A stretch of 64,000 bases of DNA from an uncultured Prevotellaceae bacterium (GTDB lineage Bacteria > Bacteroidota > Bacteroidia > Bacteroidales > Muribaculaceae), in the NCBI GenBank assembly GCA_900318865.1, contig ONMF01000015.1:1-64000 (forward strand), in the 5' to 3' direction. The position numbers were made by a program, and so were the translations under genes. Shown one piece after another: positions 18,983 through 28,059 of this stretch. A model generated the notes under the pieces. It did no database searches, was not told the DNA's origin, and saw only the letters and a program-made list of their open reading frames with translations. Numbering within the stretch: the first letter of the stretch is position 1; each line of letters opens with the position of its first letter.

Positions 18983-21771
18983 AACACCGTCACATCATCT
19001 TGATGCTCATGGGCATCGCAACCCTTAGCGCTGTGGCCAGCCCCATCATCTACGCCTATCGCAACTATCAGTACGACGCACGCGAGGCCAGTGTGTGCGG
19101 CCCTGTGGCCATGGATGCAGCCAACCCTGCCCAGGTGACCTTAATTGCCGACCAGACACGCCGCGGCGACTGTTATGCGGGCACCTATTATAACTACAAA
19201 TGGTATGCCCAAATCACACTCAACGGCACGCAGAGCAGTGTGGAGGGGCTCTACAGCATCGACCTGGCCACCGGCGAACGCACCGTGGTGGGCCGGTCGG
19301 GCAGCCAGCTCAACGACATGGCCTTCGACTACTCCTCGGGGACAATGTATGGCATCCGAAACGGCAACACCCACCTGATGACCGTGAACTTGACCACCGG
19401 TGCCACCAAGAGTGTGGGAGCGTTTAAAAAAGCCGACGGCACAAGCCTTTATGTGCTGGCCATCGCCGCCACCACCGGCGGCATCATGTACGGCGTGGCC
19501 ACCGACGACTGTCTCTACGCCATCGACACCGCCACTGCCGTTTGCACCCCGGTGGGACCTCTGGGCGTCGATGCCGCCTACACCCAGAGCATGTGTTTCG
19601 ACTATGCCACCGGCATCCTTTACTGGGCCAACAACGGCGACTATGTGCTCTATACCATCAATACCGACACCGGCAGCGCCACCCGCGTGGGGCGGATAGG
19701 ACACACCGGGTACGACAGTCTGAACAGTCTTTTCATCCCCTATATCCATGTGGCGCAAGGCGCTCCCGACCGTGTGAGCCAGCGCGCGGTCGCCATCGAT
19801 GGAAACCAAGTGACCCTCACATGGACCAACCCCGTCACCGACGCACAGGGCACAGCCTTGAACAGCCTGACCGGCGTGCGCGTGCTTCGCGACAATGAGC
19901 AGGTGGGGCAAGTGGCACTCAGCCTTGTCGATGCCGGACAGACGGTAACCTTCACCGACACCGACGTGCCGCAAGGGCACCACACCTATCGCCTGGTGCC
20001 CGTCAACGACCAGGGCGACGGTGGCACCGACACCGACGATGTGCGAGCCACCGTGGGTCCGAACGCCCCGGGGGCGGTGAGCGGTTTCACGGCCACCGCC
20101 GGAAACAATGTGGCAATCCTGTCGTGGACTCCACCCACCGCCGGCGAGTTCGGCGGCCCATTCGACCCTGCTGAAATCACTCGTTATGTGGTGCGGCGCA
20201 CACGCGGCGCATCCACTTCGATGTTCTATGTGAACAACGGTGCCGCCACCTCTTTCACCGACAAGCCGGGCTTCGGATGGTGCTCCTACACCATCGCGGC
20301 CGAAAACGAGACTGGGCTGGGACCCGCCACCGGCACTGGTGCCATCCTGGTAAAGCCCGACGACTGGATTGTGATGCACAACGGCGAGGCTGTCGTTGAC
20401 AACGATGTGGACTACACCTTTTACGATGCCGGCGGAACAGGCTATTACCCCAACGCCGAGCAGGACACCCTGACGTTGAAACCCGCCACAAGCAATGCCT
20501 ATGTGACTGTGAGATTCACCGACTTTGCGCTCGACAGCTACGACCATCTTCAGGTGTTCGACGGAGCCGACACCCACGCCCCGCTCATTGGACGGTTCTC
20601 TGCCACATCGGTTCCTGCCGAGCTGGAGCACCTGAGTGCCCGCAACAGCACCGGTGCGCTCACTTTTGTGTTCTACAGTGACATTATGACCGCCCACAGG
20701 GGATGGACGGCCGCCGTGAGCACGGTCACCAAGCCCGAAAACGACGTGGCTGTAACCCGATTCACCACCGATGGATACCCCCTGGCCACCCGGCCCGCGG
20801 TTGGCGTGGTCGAAGTCTTGAACCGCGGTGTTCAGCCCAGCCAAGGCCGCAACATCCAGATTGTGGAGATGAACAGCGGCCGCATTTTGGCCGAGGCCCC
20901 CGTTCCCCGGTTGAGCAGCATGGAGCTGGCCGAAATCACACTGACTTACCAGCCGAACACGGTGGGCGATTTTGAATTGGCGGCACGACTCACCGGCCAG
21001 GATGACGACGCAACCAACGACCAAAGCGCAACGGTGGCGCAATGCGTGGTGCCGGCCGACAGCAAGCGCGTGGACGTGCGCTGCGCCACCACGCAAGACC
21101 TGCTGGTGGTGCCCATGTCGTTCATGTCGGACGAGTCCATCAGCCAAACCATCTACCCGTCAGAGCACTTCGACGGCAACGCCGGGCTGCTGCTGAAGAT
21201 GCTGTCCTATCCCATCACGCAATGCACCGTCACCTATCCTGTGGTGCCGCTGCAGGTGTGGGTGTGCGAAACCGAACGAACCTTGCTCACCGACGGCTCG
21301 CTGCCAGCCAGCCAGATGACTAAGGTAATGGACGGCGTGGTGAGCGTCACCTCGGGCGAGCGGGAACTGGTCATCGGGCTGGACCACGAATTTGAATACC
21401 ACGGCGGCAACCTCGCCATTATGGTTCACAAGAATGGCGCAGCCACAAGCAATCAGGGTGTGCAGTTTGCCGGCGACTATGGCGATTACCGCCCCGAGCA
21501 CGGATGGACGCGATTTGCCTCGGGCATTGGTGCCGGCGACCCCGATGCCACCTTCGGACTGAGCGCCATGTCGCTCAAGCCCGACGTGACATTGCTCTTC
21601 ATTCCCAAGCCTACAGCCGTGACCGAGGTAAAGAGCGATGCCACCGGCCGCAATGGCCGCACAGGAATCTTCACGCTCGACGGACGCCAGGTGCGCCGTG
21701 CCAGGACCGACGCCAGCGGGCTTTCGCCGGGCATTTACATCGTCGACGGCCACAAAGTTGTGGTGCATTAA
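18979..21771 (+). CDS. Secreted multidomain protein (propeller-like, FN3, CUB, T9SS-like C-terminus)
   Basis: A 930-residue surface or secreted protein. After a signal peptide (1-20) there is a repeat region resembling a beta-propeller (about 45-255, with recurring YAIDTAT/CFDYATGILYW strands), two fibronectin III-like domains (about 265-455), a CUB-like domain (about 470-590, with YDHLQVFDG and RGWTAAV), a CARDB-like segment (about 595-695), and a C-terminal module ending GIFTLDGRQV-LSPGIYIVDGHKVVVH. That ending resembles type A T9SS sorting domains. It is translationally coupled to the HD-domain gene. Function unknown; adhesion or proteolysis-associated roles are guesses. Confidence 0.78.
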   Translation: MKHRHIILMLMGIATLSAVASPIIYAYRNYQYDAREASVCGPVAMDAANPAQVTLIADQTRRGDCYAGTYYNYKWYAQITLNGTQSSVEGLYSIDLATGERTVVGRSGSQLNDMAFDYSSGTMYGIRNGNTHLMTVNLTTGATKSVGAFKKADGTSLYVLAIAATTGGIMYGVATDDCLYAIDTATAVCTPVGPLGVDAAYTQSMCFDYATGILYWANNGDYVLYTINTDTGSATRVGRIGHTGYDSLNSLFIPYIHVAQGAPDRVSQRAVAIDGNQVTLTWTNPVTDAQGTALNSLTGVRVLRDNEQVGQVALSLVDAGQTVTFTDTDVPQGHHTYRLVPVNDQGDGGTDTDDVRATVGPNAPGAVSGFTATAGNNVAILSWTPPTAGEFGGPFDPAEITRYVVRRTRGASTSMFYVNNGAATSFTDKPGFGWCSYTIAAENETGLGPATGTGAILVKPDDWIVMHNGEAVVDNDVDYTFYDAGGTGYYPNAEQDTLTLKPATSNAYVTVRFTDFALDSYDHLQVFDGADTHAPLIGRFSATSVPAELEHLSARNSTGALTFVFYSDIMTAHRGWTAAVSTVTKPENDVAVTRFTTDGYPLATRPAVGVVEVLNRGVQPSQGRNIQIVEMNSGRILAEAPVPRLSSMELAEITLTYQPNTVGDFELAARLTGQDDDATNDQSATVAQCVVPADSKRVDVRCATTQDLLVVPMSFMSDESISQTIYPSEHFDGNAGLLLKMLSYPITQCTVTYPVVPLQVWVCETERTLLTDGSLPASQMTKVMDGVVSVTSGERELVIGLDHEFEYHGGNLAIMVHKNGAATSNQGVQFAGDYGDYRPEHGWTRFASGIGAGDPDATFGLSAMSLKPDVTLLFIPKPTAVTEVKSDATGRNGRTGIFTLDGRQVRRARTDASGLSPGIYIVDGHKVVVH

Positions 21772-21793
21772 CGCAAATGTGACGTTTTTGCAT

Positions 21794-21801
21794 TATCTTT
21801 G
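21794..21801 (+). promoter_or_regulatory. -7 element for the MsbA-type exporter
   Basis: TATCTTTG at 21794-21801, 19 bases before the ATG, giving a very short leader. No TTTG at the right spacing. Confidence 0.45.
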
Positions 21802-21820
21802 CACGCTAAAACCATTTTGA

Positions 21821-23647
21821 ATGAAAGGATTTTTTCAATTGCTGGCACGTTTTGTGCCGCCGTACAAGAAATTTCTGTTTCTCAACATATTCTTCAACCT
21901 GCTGGCGGCGTTCCTCACGTTGTTCTCCTTTGCTTTGATTATCCCCATCCTGGAGATGCTCTTCGGGCTCAACACGCAGACCTATGAGTTCATGCCGTGG
22001 ACTGCAAGCAAGCTCGATGCCGTGGCGGTGAACAACTTTTATTACTATGTGCAGTGCATTATCGAGCGCTACGGCTCGTCGGCAGCACTGGCCAGCATCG
22101 CGCTGGCGCTGGTGGTGATGACGGCACTCAAGACCGGCAGCGCCTACATGAGCGCGTTCTTCATGATTCCCATCCGCACGGGTATCGTGCGCGACATCCG
22201 CAACCAGATTTACTCCAAGATCGTGTCGCTGCCCATCGCGTTCTTCTCCAACGAGCGCAAGGGCGACGTCATGGCGCGCATGAGCGGCGATGTGACCGAG
22301 GTGGAGAACTCGGTGATGTCGTCGCTCGACATGATGTTCAAGAACCCCATCATGATTATCGTGTGCCTCACGATGATGATTGTGCTCAGCTGGCAGCTCA
22401 CGCTGTTTGTGCTCATCTTGCTGCCTGTGGCCGGAGCCATCATGGGCGGCGTGGGCAAGCGGTTGAAACGCGTGTCGCTGGCCGGGCAAAACCAATGGGG
22501 TGTACTGTTGAGCAACATCGAGGAAACCATCGGCGGGCTGCGCATCGTCAAGGCATTCAACGCCGAGGACAAGGTGCGCCGCCGCTTTGAGGGCGAAAAC
22601 GAGCATTACCGGTCCATCACCACGCGCATGCAGCGCCGCTATGAGCTGGCTCATCCCATGAGCGAATTTCTGGGCACAGCCACCATCGCCGTGGTGCTGT
22701 GGTTCGGCGGCACGCTCATCCTGAGCGGCCACAGCGGCATCACGGCGCCCAAGTTCATCTATTACATGGTGATTTTCTACAGCATCATCAACCCCGCCAA
22801 GGACTTGTCGAAAGCCGGATACGCCATCCAGCGCGGACTGGCGTCGATGCAGCGCATCGACAAAATCCTCTCGGCCACTAATCCCATCACCGACCCCGAG
22901 CAACCCGTGCCGCTGAAGGCCATGCGACAGGGAATCAGCTACCACGATGTGCGTTTCCGTTATGGCGAGCAGTGGGTTATCGACGGCGTGACGCTCGATA
23001 TCGCACGAGGACAGACGGTGGCACTGGTGGGACAGAGCGGCAGCGGCAAGACCACCCTCGCCGACTTGCTGCCGCGCTTCTATGACGTGCAGCAAGGTAG
23101 CGTGACCATCGACGGTGTCGACATCCGCAATTACCGCGTGGCCGACCTGCGCGCCCTCATGGGCAATGTGAACCAGGAAGCCATCCTGTTCAACGACTCG
23201 TTCTACAACAACATCACCTTCGGGGTTGAGCATGCCACCCGCGAGCAGGTGGAAGCGGCGGCACGCATCGCCAACGCCTACGATTTCATCATGGCCACCG
23301 AGGACGGCTTCGAAACCAACATCGGCGACCGCGGCTGCAAGCTGAGTGGCGGGCAGCGCCAGCGCATCAGCATAGCGCGAGCCATCCTGAAGAATCCGCC
23401 CATTCTCATTCTGGACGAAGCCACCAGCGCGCTCGACACCGAAAGCGAGCATCTGGTGCAAGAAGCCCTCGACAACCTGATGAAGGGACGCACCACACTG
23501 GTGATTGCCCACCGGCTGAGCACGATCAAAAATGCCGATGTGATTTGCGTGATGCAAGACGGACGCATCATCGAGCAGGGCACGCACACCGACTTGCTGG
23601 CACGCAACGGCGCCTACAAGCACCTGGTGGACATGCAGAAGTTCTAA
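21821..23647 (+). CDS. ABC transporter, fused permease-ATPase (MsbA-like)
   Basis: Homodimeric type IV exporter of 608 residues, probably a lipid or drug flippase of the inner membrane. The transmembrane domain (about 1-335) has six helices; the nucleotide-binding domain (about 365-605) has Walker A LVGQSGSGKTTLADLL, Q-loop VNQEAILFNDS, signature KLSGGQRQRISIARA, Walker B ILILDEATSALD and H-loop VIAHRLST. MsbA (lipid A flippase) is a plausible role in this Gram-negative; the sequence alone does not separate it from multidrug exporters. A strong terminator follows at 23731-23774. Confidence 0.9.
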   Translation: MKGFFQLLARFVPPYKKFLFLNIFFNLLAAFLTLFSFALIIPILEMLFGLNTQTYEFMPWTASKLDAVAVNNFYYYVQCIIERYGSSAALASIALALVVMTALKTGSAYMSAFFMIPIRTGIVRDIRNQIYSKIVSLPIAFFSNERKGDVMARMSGDVTEVENSVMSSLDMMFKNPIMIIVCLTMMIVLSWQLTLFVLILLPVAGAIMGGVGKRLKRVSLAGQNQWGVLLSNIEETIGGLRIVKAFNAEDKVRRRFEGENEHYRSITTRMQRRYELAHPMSEFLGTATIAVVLWFGGTLILSGHSGITAPKFIYYMVIFYSIINPAKDLSKAGYAIQRGLASMQRIDKILSATNPITDPEQPVPLKAMRQGISYHDVRFRYGEQWVIDGVTLDIARGQTVALVGQSGSGKTTLADLLPRFYDVQQGSVTIDGVDIRNYRVADLRALMGNVNQEAILFNDSFYNNITFGVEHATREQVEAAARIANAYDFIMATEDGFETNIGDRGCKLSGGQRQRISIARAILKNPPILILDEATSALDTESEHLVQEALDNLMKGRTTLVIAHRLSTIKNADVICVMQDGRIIEQGTHTDLLARNGAYKHLVDMQKF

Positions 23648-23730
23648 CATCGGGCAAACTTTACTTCTGCTGCTCAATGGAAGCATAATAAGAAAATTTT
23701 CGTAATGTTGCACTGACCACGGAGCATGAG

Positions 23731-23774
23731 TGCCGGGAACCGACGGAAAAACCGTCGATTTCCGGCATTTTTTG
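23731..23774 (+). terminator. Terminator after the MsbA-type gene
   Basis: A long imperfect stem (23731-23746 with 23752-23767, loop AAAAA) is followed directly by seven Ts. Confidence 0.9.
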
Positions 23775-23779
23775 TGATA

Positions 23780-23817
23780 GACAAAAGTGCAACCAAAAAA
23801 ACACAAAAGTGCAACCA
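23780..23817. repeat. Short direct repeat before the LRR duplication
   Basis: The sequence ACAAAAGTGCAACCAA occurs nearly twice in a row (starting near 23780 and 23802), separated by a few A residues. The second copy lies at the left edge of the 2.06 kb duplication, and a degenerate version recurs at its internal junction (25863-25885). Confidence 0.6.
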
Positions 23818-23838
23818 ACTTCATCGCAGAACAGTCAC

Positions 23839-23865
23839 ATAATAATATTTATTATTATAATTTTG
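23839..23865 (+). promoter_or_regulatory. AT-rich palindrome with -7 element, LRR copy 1
   Basis: A palindrome ATAATAAT-ATTT-ATTATTAT runs directly into the -7 element TAATTTTG (23858-23865). The equivalent element in copy 2 (25921-25927) has lost one T (TAATTTG). Confidence 0.5.
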
Positions 23866-23902
23866 CCGAAATGTTTAAATTAAAAACCGAAATAGAATGC
23901 TT

Positions 23903-25906
23903 ATGAAACGATTTTCACTTTTAATTGGTGTTGTGGCGATGCTTGCCATGAATGTAACTGCAAATGTCAGTTTTACTGTGGGCAAACTGCAATTCTGGGT
24001 TTGCGACGACGGCAATTCGGTGTTTCTTCAAAAAGTGGTGGATGGTCAGACTGTATCGGGCGACCTCTTTATCCCCCAGATAGTGAACGATGGAGATAAA
24101 GACTATACCGTTGTGGGAATTTCGGCGAATGCATTTTACAAACAAACCGGATTAACGAGTGTTTACATCCCCAGCACCGTCAAATACATCAATCGTACAG
24201 CATTCTATGGCTGCACCAATTTGGCAGATGTTGTCATTCCAGACAATCTGGAATATCTCGCCGAAAAAGTGTTTGACAATACTCCGTGGTTCAACGCCAA
24301 ACCTGACGGCCCAGTGTATCTCGGCAATACATTCTATGTCTATAAAAACCCCAAGTCCATGCCCGCCGGCACTAACATCGTGATTAAAGACGGCACGACA
24401 CATATAGCGCGTTATGCCTTTGAGAACTGCGCAAATCTATCAAGTATTCACATTCCCAACAGTGTCACCAGCATTGGTGACCAGGCCTTCAATCATTGCA
24501 CCGGCCTGACAAGCGTGACCCTCCCCAACTCGGCAAAGAATCTCGGCAACAGTTTGTTCTATGCCTGCACCGGCTTGACCGATGTGACCCTTCCCAACAC
24601 AATCACATCTATCCCAGCACAACTTTTCTCCGGATGTCGGGCCTTGTCGAGCATTACCATCCCCGGCACTGTCGAGATAATATTTGGGCTTGCGTTCTAC
24701 AACTGCACGAGTTTGACAAGTGTGAACATTCCCAACAAAGTGAAAACAATTGGCATCAATGCGTTCGCTGGGTGCACCGGTTTGACCGATATTACCATTC
24801 CCAATTCAGTGAGATATATCGGTAACGATGCGTTTATAAAAACCGCTTGGCTCAACAATCAGCCCGACGGCATTGTGTATATCGGCAATGTGGCATATAC
24901 TTATAAGGGCACGCCCTCGGGCATTCTCACCATTAAAGACGGCACCACCGCCATAGCAAACAGGGCCTTCTACGAATGCTCCGGCATCACCGTGTTGCGC
25001 CTTCCCGGCTCGCTCCTGTATATCGGCGACGAGGCGTTCAGCAAATGCTCGAGCTTGACCTACTTGAACCTTCCCGGTAATGTGAAGGCAATAGGTTATA
25101 ATGCGTTCAGTAGTTGCATCAACTTGACCGAAATCTCTTTTCCCAATACCCTTCTTCAGGTGGGGAGCGATTCCGGCACCAGCGTGTTCTCCGGCACACA
25201 GTGGTACACCGATCAACCTGATGGCGTCGTATATGCCGGTCCGGTGGCGATTGGATATAAAGGTTCCTTACCCGACGACAAAACAGTTATCGTGAAAGAA
25301 GGCACAAAGGCCATAGCGGGTTATGGAGTGGGAAAATATGCCGAAAAAGTAATTCTTCCAAACAGCGTCACGACCATCGGAAAATACGCCTTTTATGACA
25401 GCTATCTAAAAGAGATTAATATTCCAGAGTCAGTAACCGGCATAGGTTTTAATGCATTTGGCGGCATGCGATCCTTGGATAGGATTGACGCATACGTGGA
25501 TCCGGCTAATGTGGCGATTGGTGATGACGCCCTCATTCTGGGTATGCCACGTGTGGAAAATTATTATGAAAAAATCGGTACCAGCATTTGTTTTTGGATG
25601 ACCAACTTTTTCGGCCATGAGATGGACGATTGCGTGCTCCACGTGCTACCGGGCAAGGAGGAGAGTTTCGCCAACGCTTGGAGTTGGGCACGATTCAAGA
25701 ACATCGTGGGCGACCTGAGCGAGGATGGCGGCATCACCGGTGACGTGAACGGCGACAAAGAGGTGTCGATTGCCGACATCACCGCGCTGGTCGACCTTGT
25801 GATGCGCGGTGCCACCAACCCGCGCAGCGACGTGAACGGCGACGGCGAGACGAGCGTGGCCGACACACTAAAGAGCAACCAACTTCGTCGCAGAATAGTC
25901 ACATAA
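23903..25906 (+). CDS. BspA-like leucine-rich repeat surface protein (copy 1), dockerin-like end truncated
   Basis: A 667-residue secreted protein. Signal peptide (about 1-20), an N-terminal strand-rich module, then about ten to twelve TpLRR/BspA repeats (about 70-520) with phrases such as LTSVTLPNS and IGDQAFNHCTGLTSV. A linker (YVDPANVAIGDDAL) leads to a C-terminal dockerin-like module starting GDVNGDKEVSIADITALVDLVM. The second half of that module stops at GETSVAD and continues as TLKSNQLRRRIVT, which is read from the next copy's leader. Such proteins are typically surface adhesins. An ATG two codons upstream (23897) is possible. Confidence 0.85.
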   Translation: MKRFSLLIGVVAMLAMNVTANVSFTVGKLQFWVCDDGNSVFLQKVVDGQTVSGDLFIPQIVNDGDKDYTVVGISANAFYKQTGLTSVYIPSTVKYINRTAFYGCTNLADVVIPDNLEYLAEKVFDNTPWFNAKPDGPVYLGNTFYVYKNPKSMPAGTNIVIKDGTTHIARYAFENCANLSSIHIPNSVTSIGDQAFNHCTGLTSVTLPNSAKNLGNSLFYACTGLTDVTLPNTITSIPAQLFSGCRALSSITIPGTVEIIFGLAFYNCTSLTSVNIPNKVKTIGINAFAGCTGLTDITIPNSVRYIGNDAFIKTAWLNNQPDGIVYIGNVAYTYKGTPSGILTIKDGTTAIANRAFYECSGITVLRLPGSLLYIGDEAFSKCSSLTYLNLPGNVKAIGYNAFSSCINLTEISFPNTLLQVGSDSGTSVFSGTQWYTDQPDGVVYAGPVAIGYKGSLPDDKTVIVKEGTKAIAGYGVGKYAEKVILPNSVTTIGKYAFYDSYLKEINIPESVTGIGFNAFGGMRSLDRIDAYVDPANVAIGDDALILGMPRVENYYEKIGTSICFWMTNFFGHEMDDCVLHVLPGKEESFANAWSWARFKNIVGDLSEDGGITGDVNGDKEVSIADITALVDLVMRGATNPRSDVNGDGETSVADTLKSNQLRRRIVT

Positions 25907-25930
25907 TAATATTTATTATTATAATTTGCC
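25863..25930 (+). promoter_or_regulatory. Leader of LRR copy 2 with altered -7 element
   Basis: Near-identical to 23800-23868, including the AT-rich palindrome, but with TAATTTGCC where copy 1 has TAATTTTGCC, and one extra A downstream. By the TAnnTTTG rule, this copy's promoter is weakened. Confidence 0.5.
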
Positions 25931-25966
25931 GAAAATGTTTAAATTAAAAACCGAAATAGCATGCTT

Positions 25967-27964
25967 ATGAAACGATTTTACTTTTTATTGGCGTTGGCGA
26001 TGATCGCCATGAATGGAACAGCTAATGTTAGATTTACTATTGGTGAACTGCAGTTTTGGGTTTGCGACGACAGCAAGTCGGTTTACCTTCAAAAGGGTGG
26101 GAACGTAACGGGCGACCTCTATATTCCCCAGATTGTGAACGACGGCGATAAAGACTATACCGTTGTGGGAATTTCGACGAATGCATTTTACAAACAAACC
26201 GGGTTAAGGAGTGTTTACATCCCCAACAGCGTCAAATACATCCATCGTGCAGCATTCTATGGCTGCACCAGTTTGACCAATGTTACTGTTCCAAACACCA
26301 TGGAATTTCTCGACCAAAACGTGTTTGAAGATACTCCGTGGTTCAACGCCAAACCTGACGGCCCGGTGTATCTCGGCAATACATTCTATGTCTATAAAAA
26401 CTCCAAGTCCATGCCCGCCGGCACTAACATCGTGATACAAGACGGTACCACACATATAGCGGCTGGGGCCTTTAAGAGCTGCGCTAATCTGACGGGTATT
26501 CACATTCCCAGTAGTGTCACTTCCATTGGCGACGCAGCCTTCAATGGTTGCACCGGCTTGACAAGCGTGGTCATTCCCAACTCGGCAAAGAATCTCGGCA
26601 GCAGCTTGTTCTATGGTTGCACCGGCTTGACCAGTGTGACCCTTCCCAACACAATTACCTTTATTCCTAAAAGTCTTTTTTACGGCTGTAATGCATTGTC
26701 AAGCATTACCATCCCCGGCACAGTCGAGACAATATTTGGGAGTGCGTTCTACAACTGCACGAGTTTGACAAGTGTGAACATTCCCAACAAAGTGAAAGCA
26801 ATAGACTACAATGCTTTCAAAGGTTGCACCAGTTTGACTGATATCACCGTTCCCAGTTCGGTGAGATTTATCGGTTACGATGCGTTTCTAAATACCGCTT
26901 GGCTCAACAATCAGCCCGACGGCATTGTGTATGCCGGCAATGTGGCATATACCTATAAGGGCACGCCCTCGGCCATTCTCACCATTAAAGAAGGCACCAC
27001 CGCCATAGCGAGCAGGGCCTTCTACGAACGCTCCGGCATCACGGTGCTGCGCCTTCCCGGCTCGCTCCTGTATATCGGCAACTGGGCATTCCAACGATGC
27101 ACAAGTTTGACCTACGTAAACTTACCTAACAACTTGAAGGCAATAGGCGACTATGCGTTCAACGGTTGCACCAACTTGACCGAAATCACCTTCCCCAATT
27201 CCCTTCTTCAGGTGGGAGCCGATGAGTCTGCCGTTAACGTGTTCTATGGCACACAGTGGTACAACGAACAACCCGAGGGCGTCTTATATGCCGGTCCTGT
27301 GGCGATTGGCTATAAAGGTTCCTTTCCCGACGATAGAACGGTCATAGTGAAAGACGGCACAAAGGCTATAGGGGCTCGTGGAGCGGGAACTGGCGCCTAC
27401 AAAGTAATTCTTCCCAACAGCGTCACAACTTTGGGGCCGAAGGCTTTTTATGACAGCTATATAAAAGAGATTAATATTCCTCAGTCAGTAACCAGCATAG
27501 GTTATGCTGCATTTTCCAACACAGGTAAGCTTAAGAGAATTGACGCATACGTGGATCCGGCTAATGTGGCGATTGGTGATGAAGCCCTCATTATGGGAAT
27601 GCCCTATCTGGACGACTATTATGACAAAATTGGCTATGCCATTTGTTTCTTTTTCACTGGTTCTGATGAGATGGACGGTTGCGTGCTCCACGTGCTACCG
27701 GGCAAGGAGGAGAGTTTCGCCAACGCTTGGAGTTGGGCACGATTCAAGCACATCGTGGGCGATCTGAGCGAGGGTGGCGGCATCACTGGTGACGTGAACG
27801 GCGACGGCGAACTGTCGATTGCCGACATCACCGCGCTGGTCGACCTTGTGATGCGCGGTGCCACCAACCCGCGCAGCGACGTGAACGGCGACGGCGAGAC
27901 GAGCGTGGCCGGGTTGGCACCATTGTCAGTGCAAAGTTACTCTCGCTCGGCAAAACTCAAATAA
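25967..27964 (+). CDS. BspA-like leucine-rich repeat surface protein (copy 2), dockerin-like end truncated
   Basis: A 665-residue paralogue of the previous gene with the same order: signal peptide (about 1-19), BspA-type LRRs (about 65-520; e.g. LTSVVIPNSAKNLG), the YVDPANVAIGDEAL linker and GDVNGDGELSIADITALVDLVM. The dockerin-like second repeat again stops at GETSVA and then reads into unrelated sequence GLAPLSVQSYSRSAKLK. Identity is high at both ends and lower in the repeats. An alternative ATG lies two codons upstream (25961). Likely a surface-exposed binding protein; partner unknown. Confidence 0.85.
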   Translation: MKRFYFLLALAMIAMNGTANVRFTIGELQFWVCDDSKSVYLQKGGNVTGDLYIPQIVNDGDKDYTVVGISTNAFYKQTGLRSVYIPNSVKYIHRAAFYGCTSLTNVTVPNTMEFLDQNVFEDTPWFNAKPDGPVYLGNTFYVYKNSKSMPAGTNIVIQDGTTHIAAGAFKSCANLTGIHIPSSVTSIGDAAFNGCTGLTSVVIPNSAKNLGSSLFYGCTGLTSVTLPNTITFIPKSLFYGCNALSSITIPGTVETIFGSAFYNCTSLTSVNIPNKVKAIDYNAFKGCTSLTDITVPSSVRFIGYDAFLNTAWLNNQPDGIVYAGNVAYTYKGTPSAILTIKEGTTAIASRAFYERSGITVLRLPGSLLYIGNWAFQRCTSLTYVNLPNNLKAIGDYAFNGCTNLTEITFPNSLLQVGADESAVNVFYGTQWYNEQPEGVLYAGPVAIGYKGSFPDDRTVIVKDGTKAIGARGAGTGAYKVILPNSVTTLGPKAFYDSYIKEINIPQSVTSIGYAAFSNTGKLKRIDAYVDPANVAIGDEALIMGMPYLDDYYDKIGYAICFFFTGSDEMDGCVLHVLPGKEESFANAWSWARFKHIVGDLSEGGGITGDVNGDGELSIADITALVDLVMRGATNPRSDVNGDGETSVAGLAPLSVQSYSRSAKLK

Positions 27965-28001
27965 ATTTGCTTTTGCGCTCGCTTATTCGTAACTTTGCAC
28001 T
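27928..28001. repeat. 13-bp perfect inverted repeat holding a promoter element
   Basis: AGTGCAAAGTTAC (27928-27940) and its exact complement GTAACTTTGCACT (27989-28001) enclose 48 bases. The right arm contains the TAACTTTG promoter element of the next gene; the left arm is the same element facing the other way. Confidence 0.75.
27966..27997 (+). promoter_or_regulatory. Promoter for the 28060 barrel gene
   Basis: TTTG (27966-27969), a 20-base spacer, and TAACTTTG (27990-27997): an exact match to the Bacteroidetes promoter pattern. The -7 element lies in the right arm of a 13-bp inverted repeat. Confidence 0.7.
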
Positions 28002-28059
28002 AACCACGATTCCGGCGCGGGCCATCAAGTGGGCATTAACCCTTAATAACGACACGACA

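Larger units (their letters stand above)
23800..27910. repeat. Tandem duplication of an LRR gene and its promoter (about 2.06 kb unit)
   Basis: The segment beginning ACACAAAAGTGCAACC (about 23800) recurs 2063 bases later (about 25863) and contains the AT-rich leader, the promoter element and one complete LRR gene. Both units end at the identical GAGCGTGGCCG (25854-25863 and 27901-27911). The leader and the last about 250 bases are almost identical; internal repeats have diverged more. The region is visibly lower in GC than flanking genes. Confidence 0.85.

Noticed and set aside
21806..23824. A 672-residue antisense frame opposite the MsbA-type gene
   Set aside because: Exact shadow of the ABC exporter with His/Val/Ala-heavy composition and no motifs.
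23903..27964. CRISPR-like or simple tandem repeats in the LRR genes
   Set aside because: The short-period similarity is explained by protein leucine-rich repeats, not by a repeat/spacer array.
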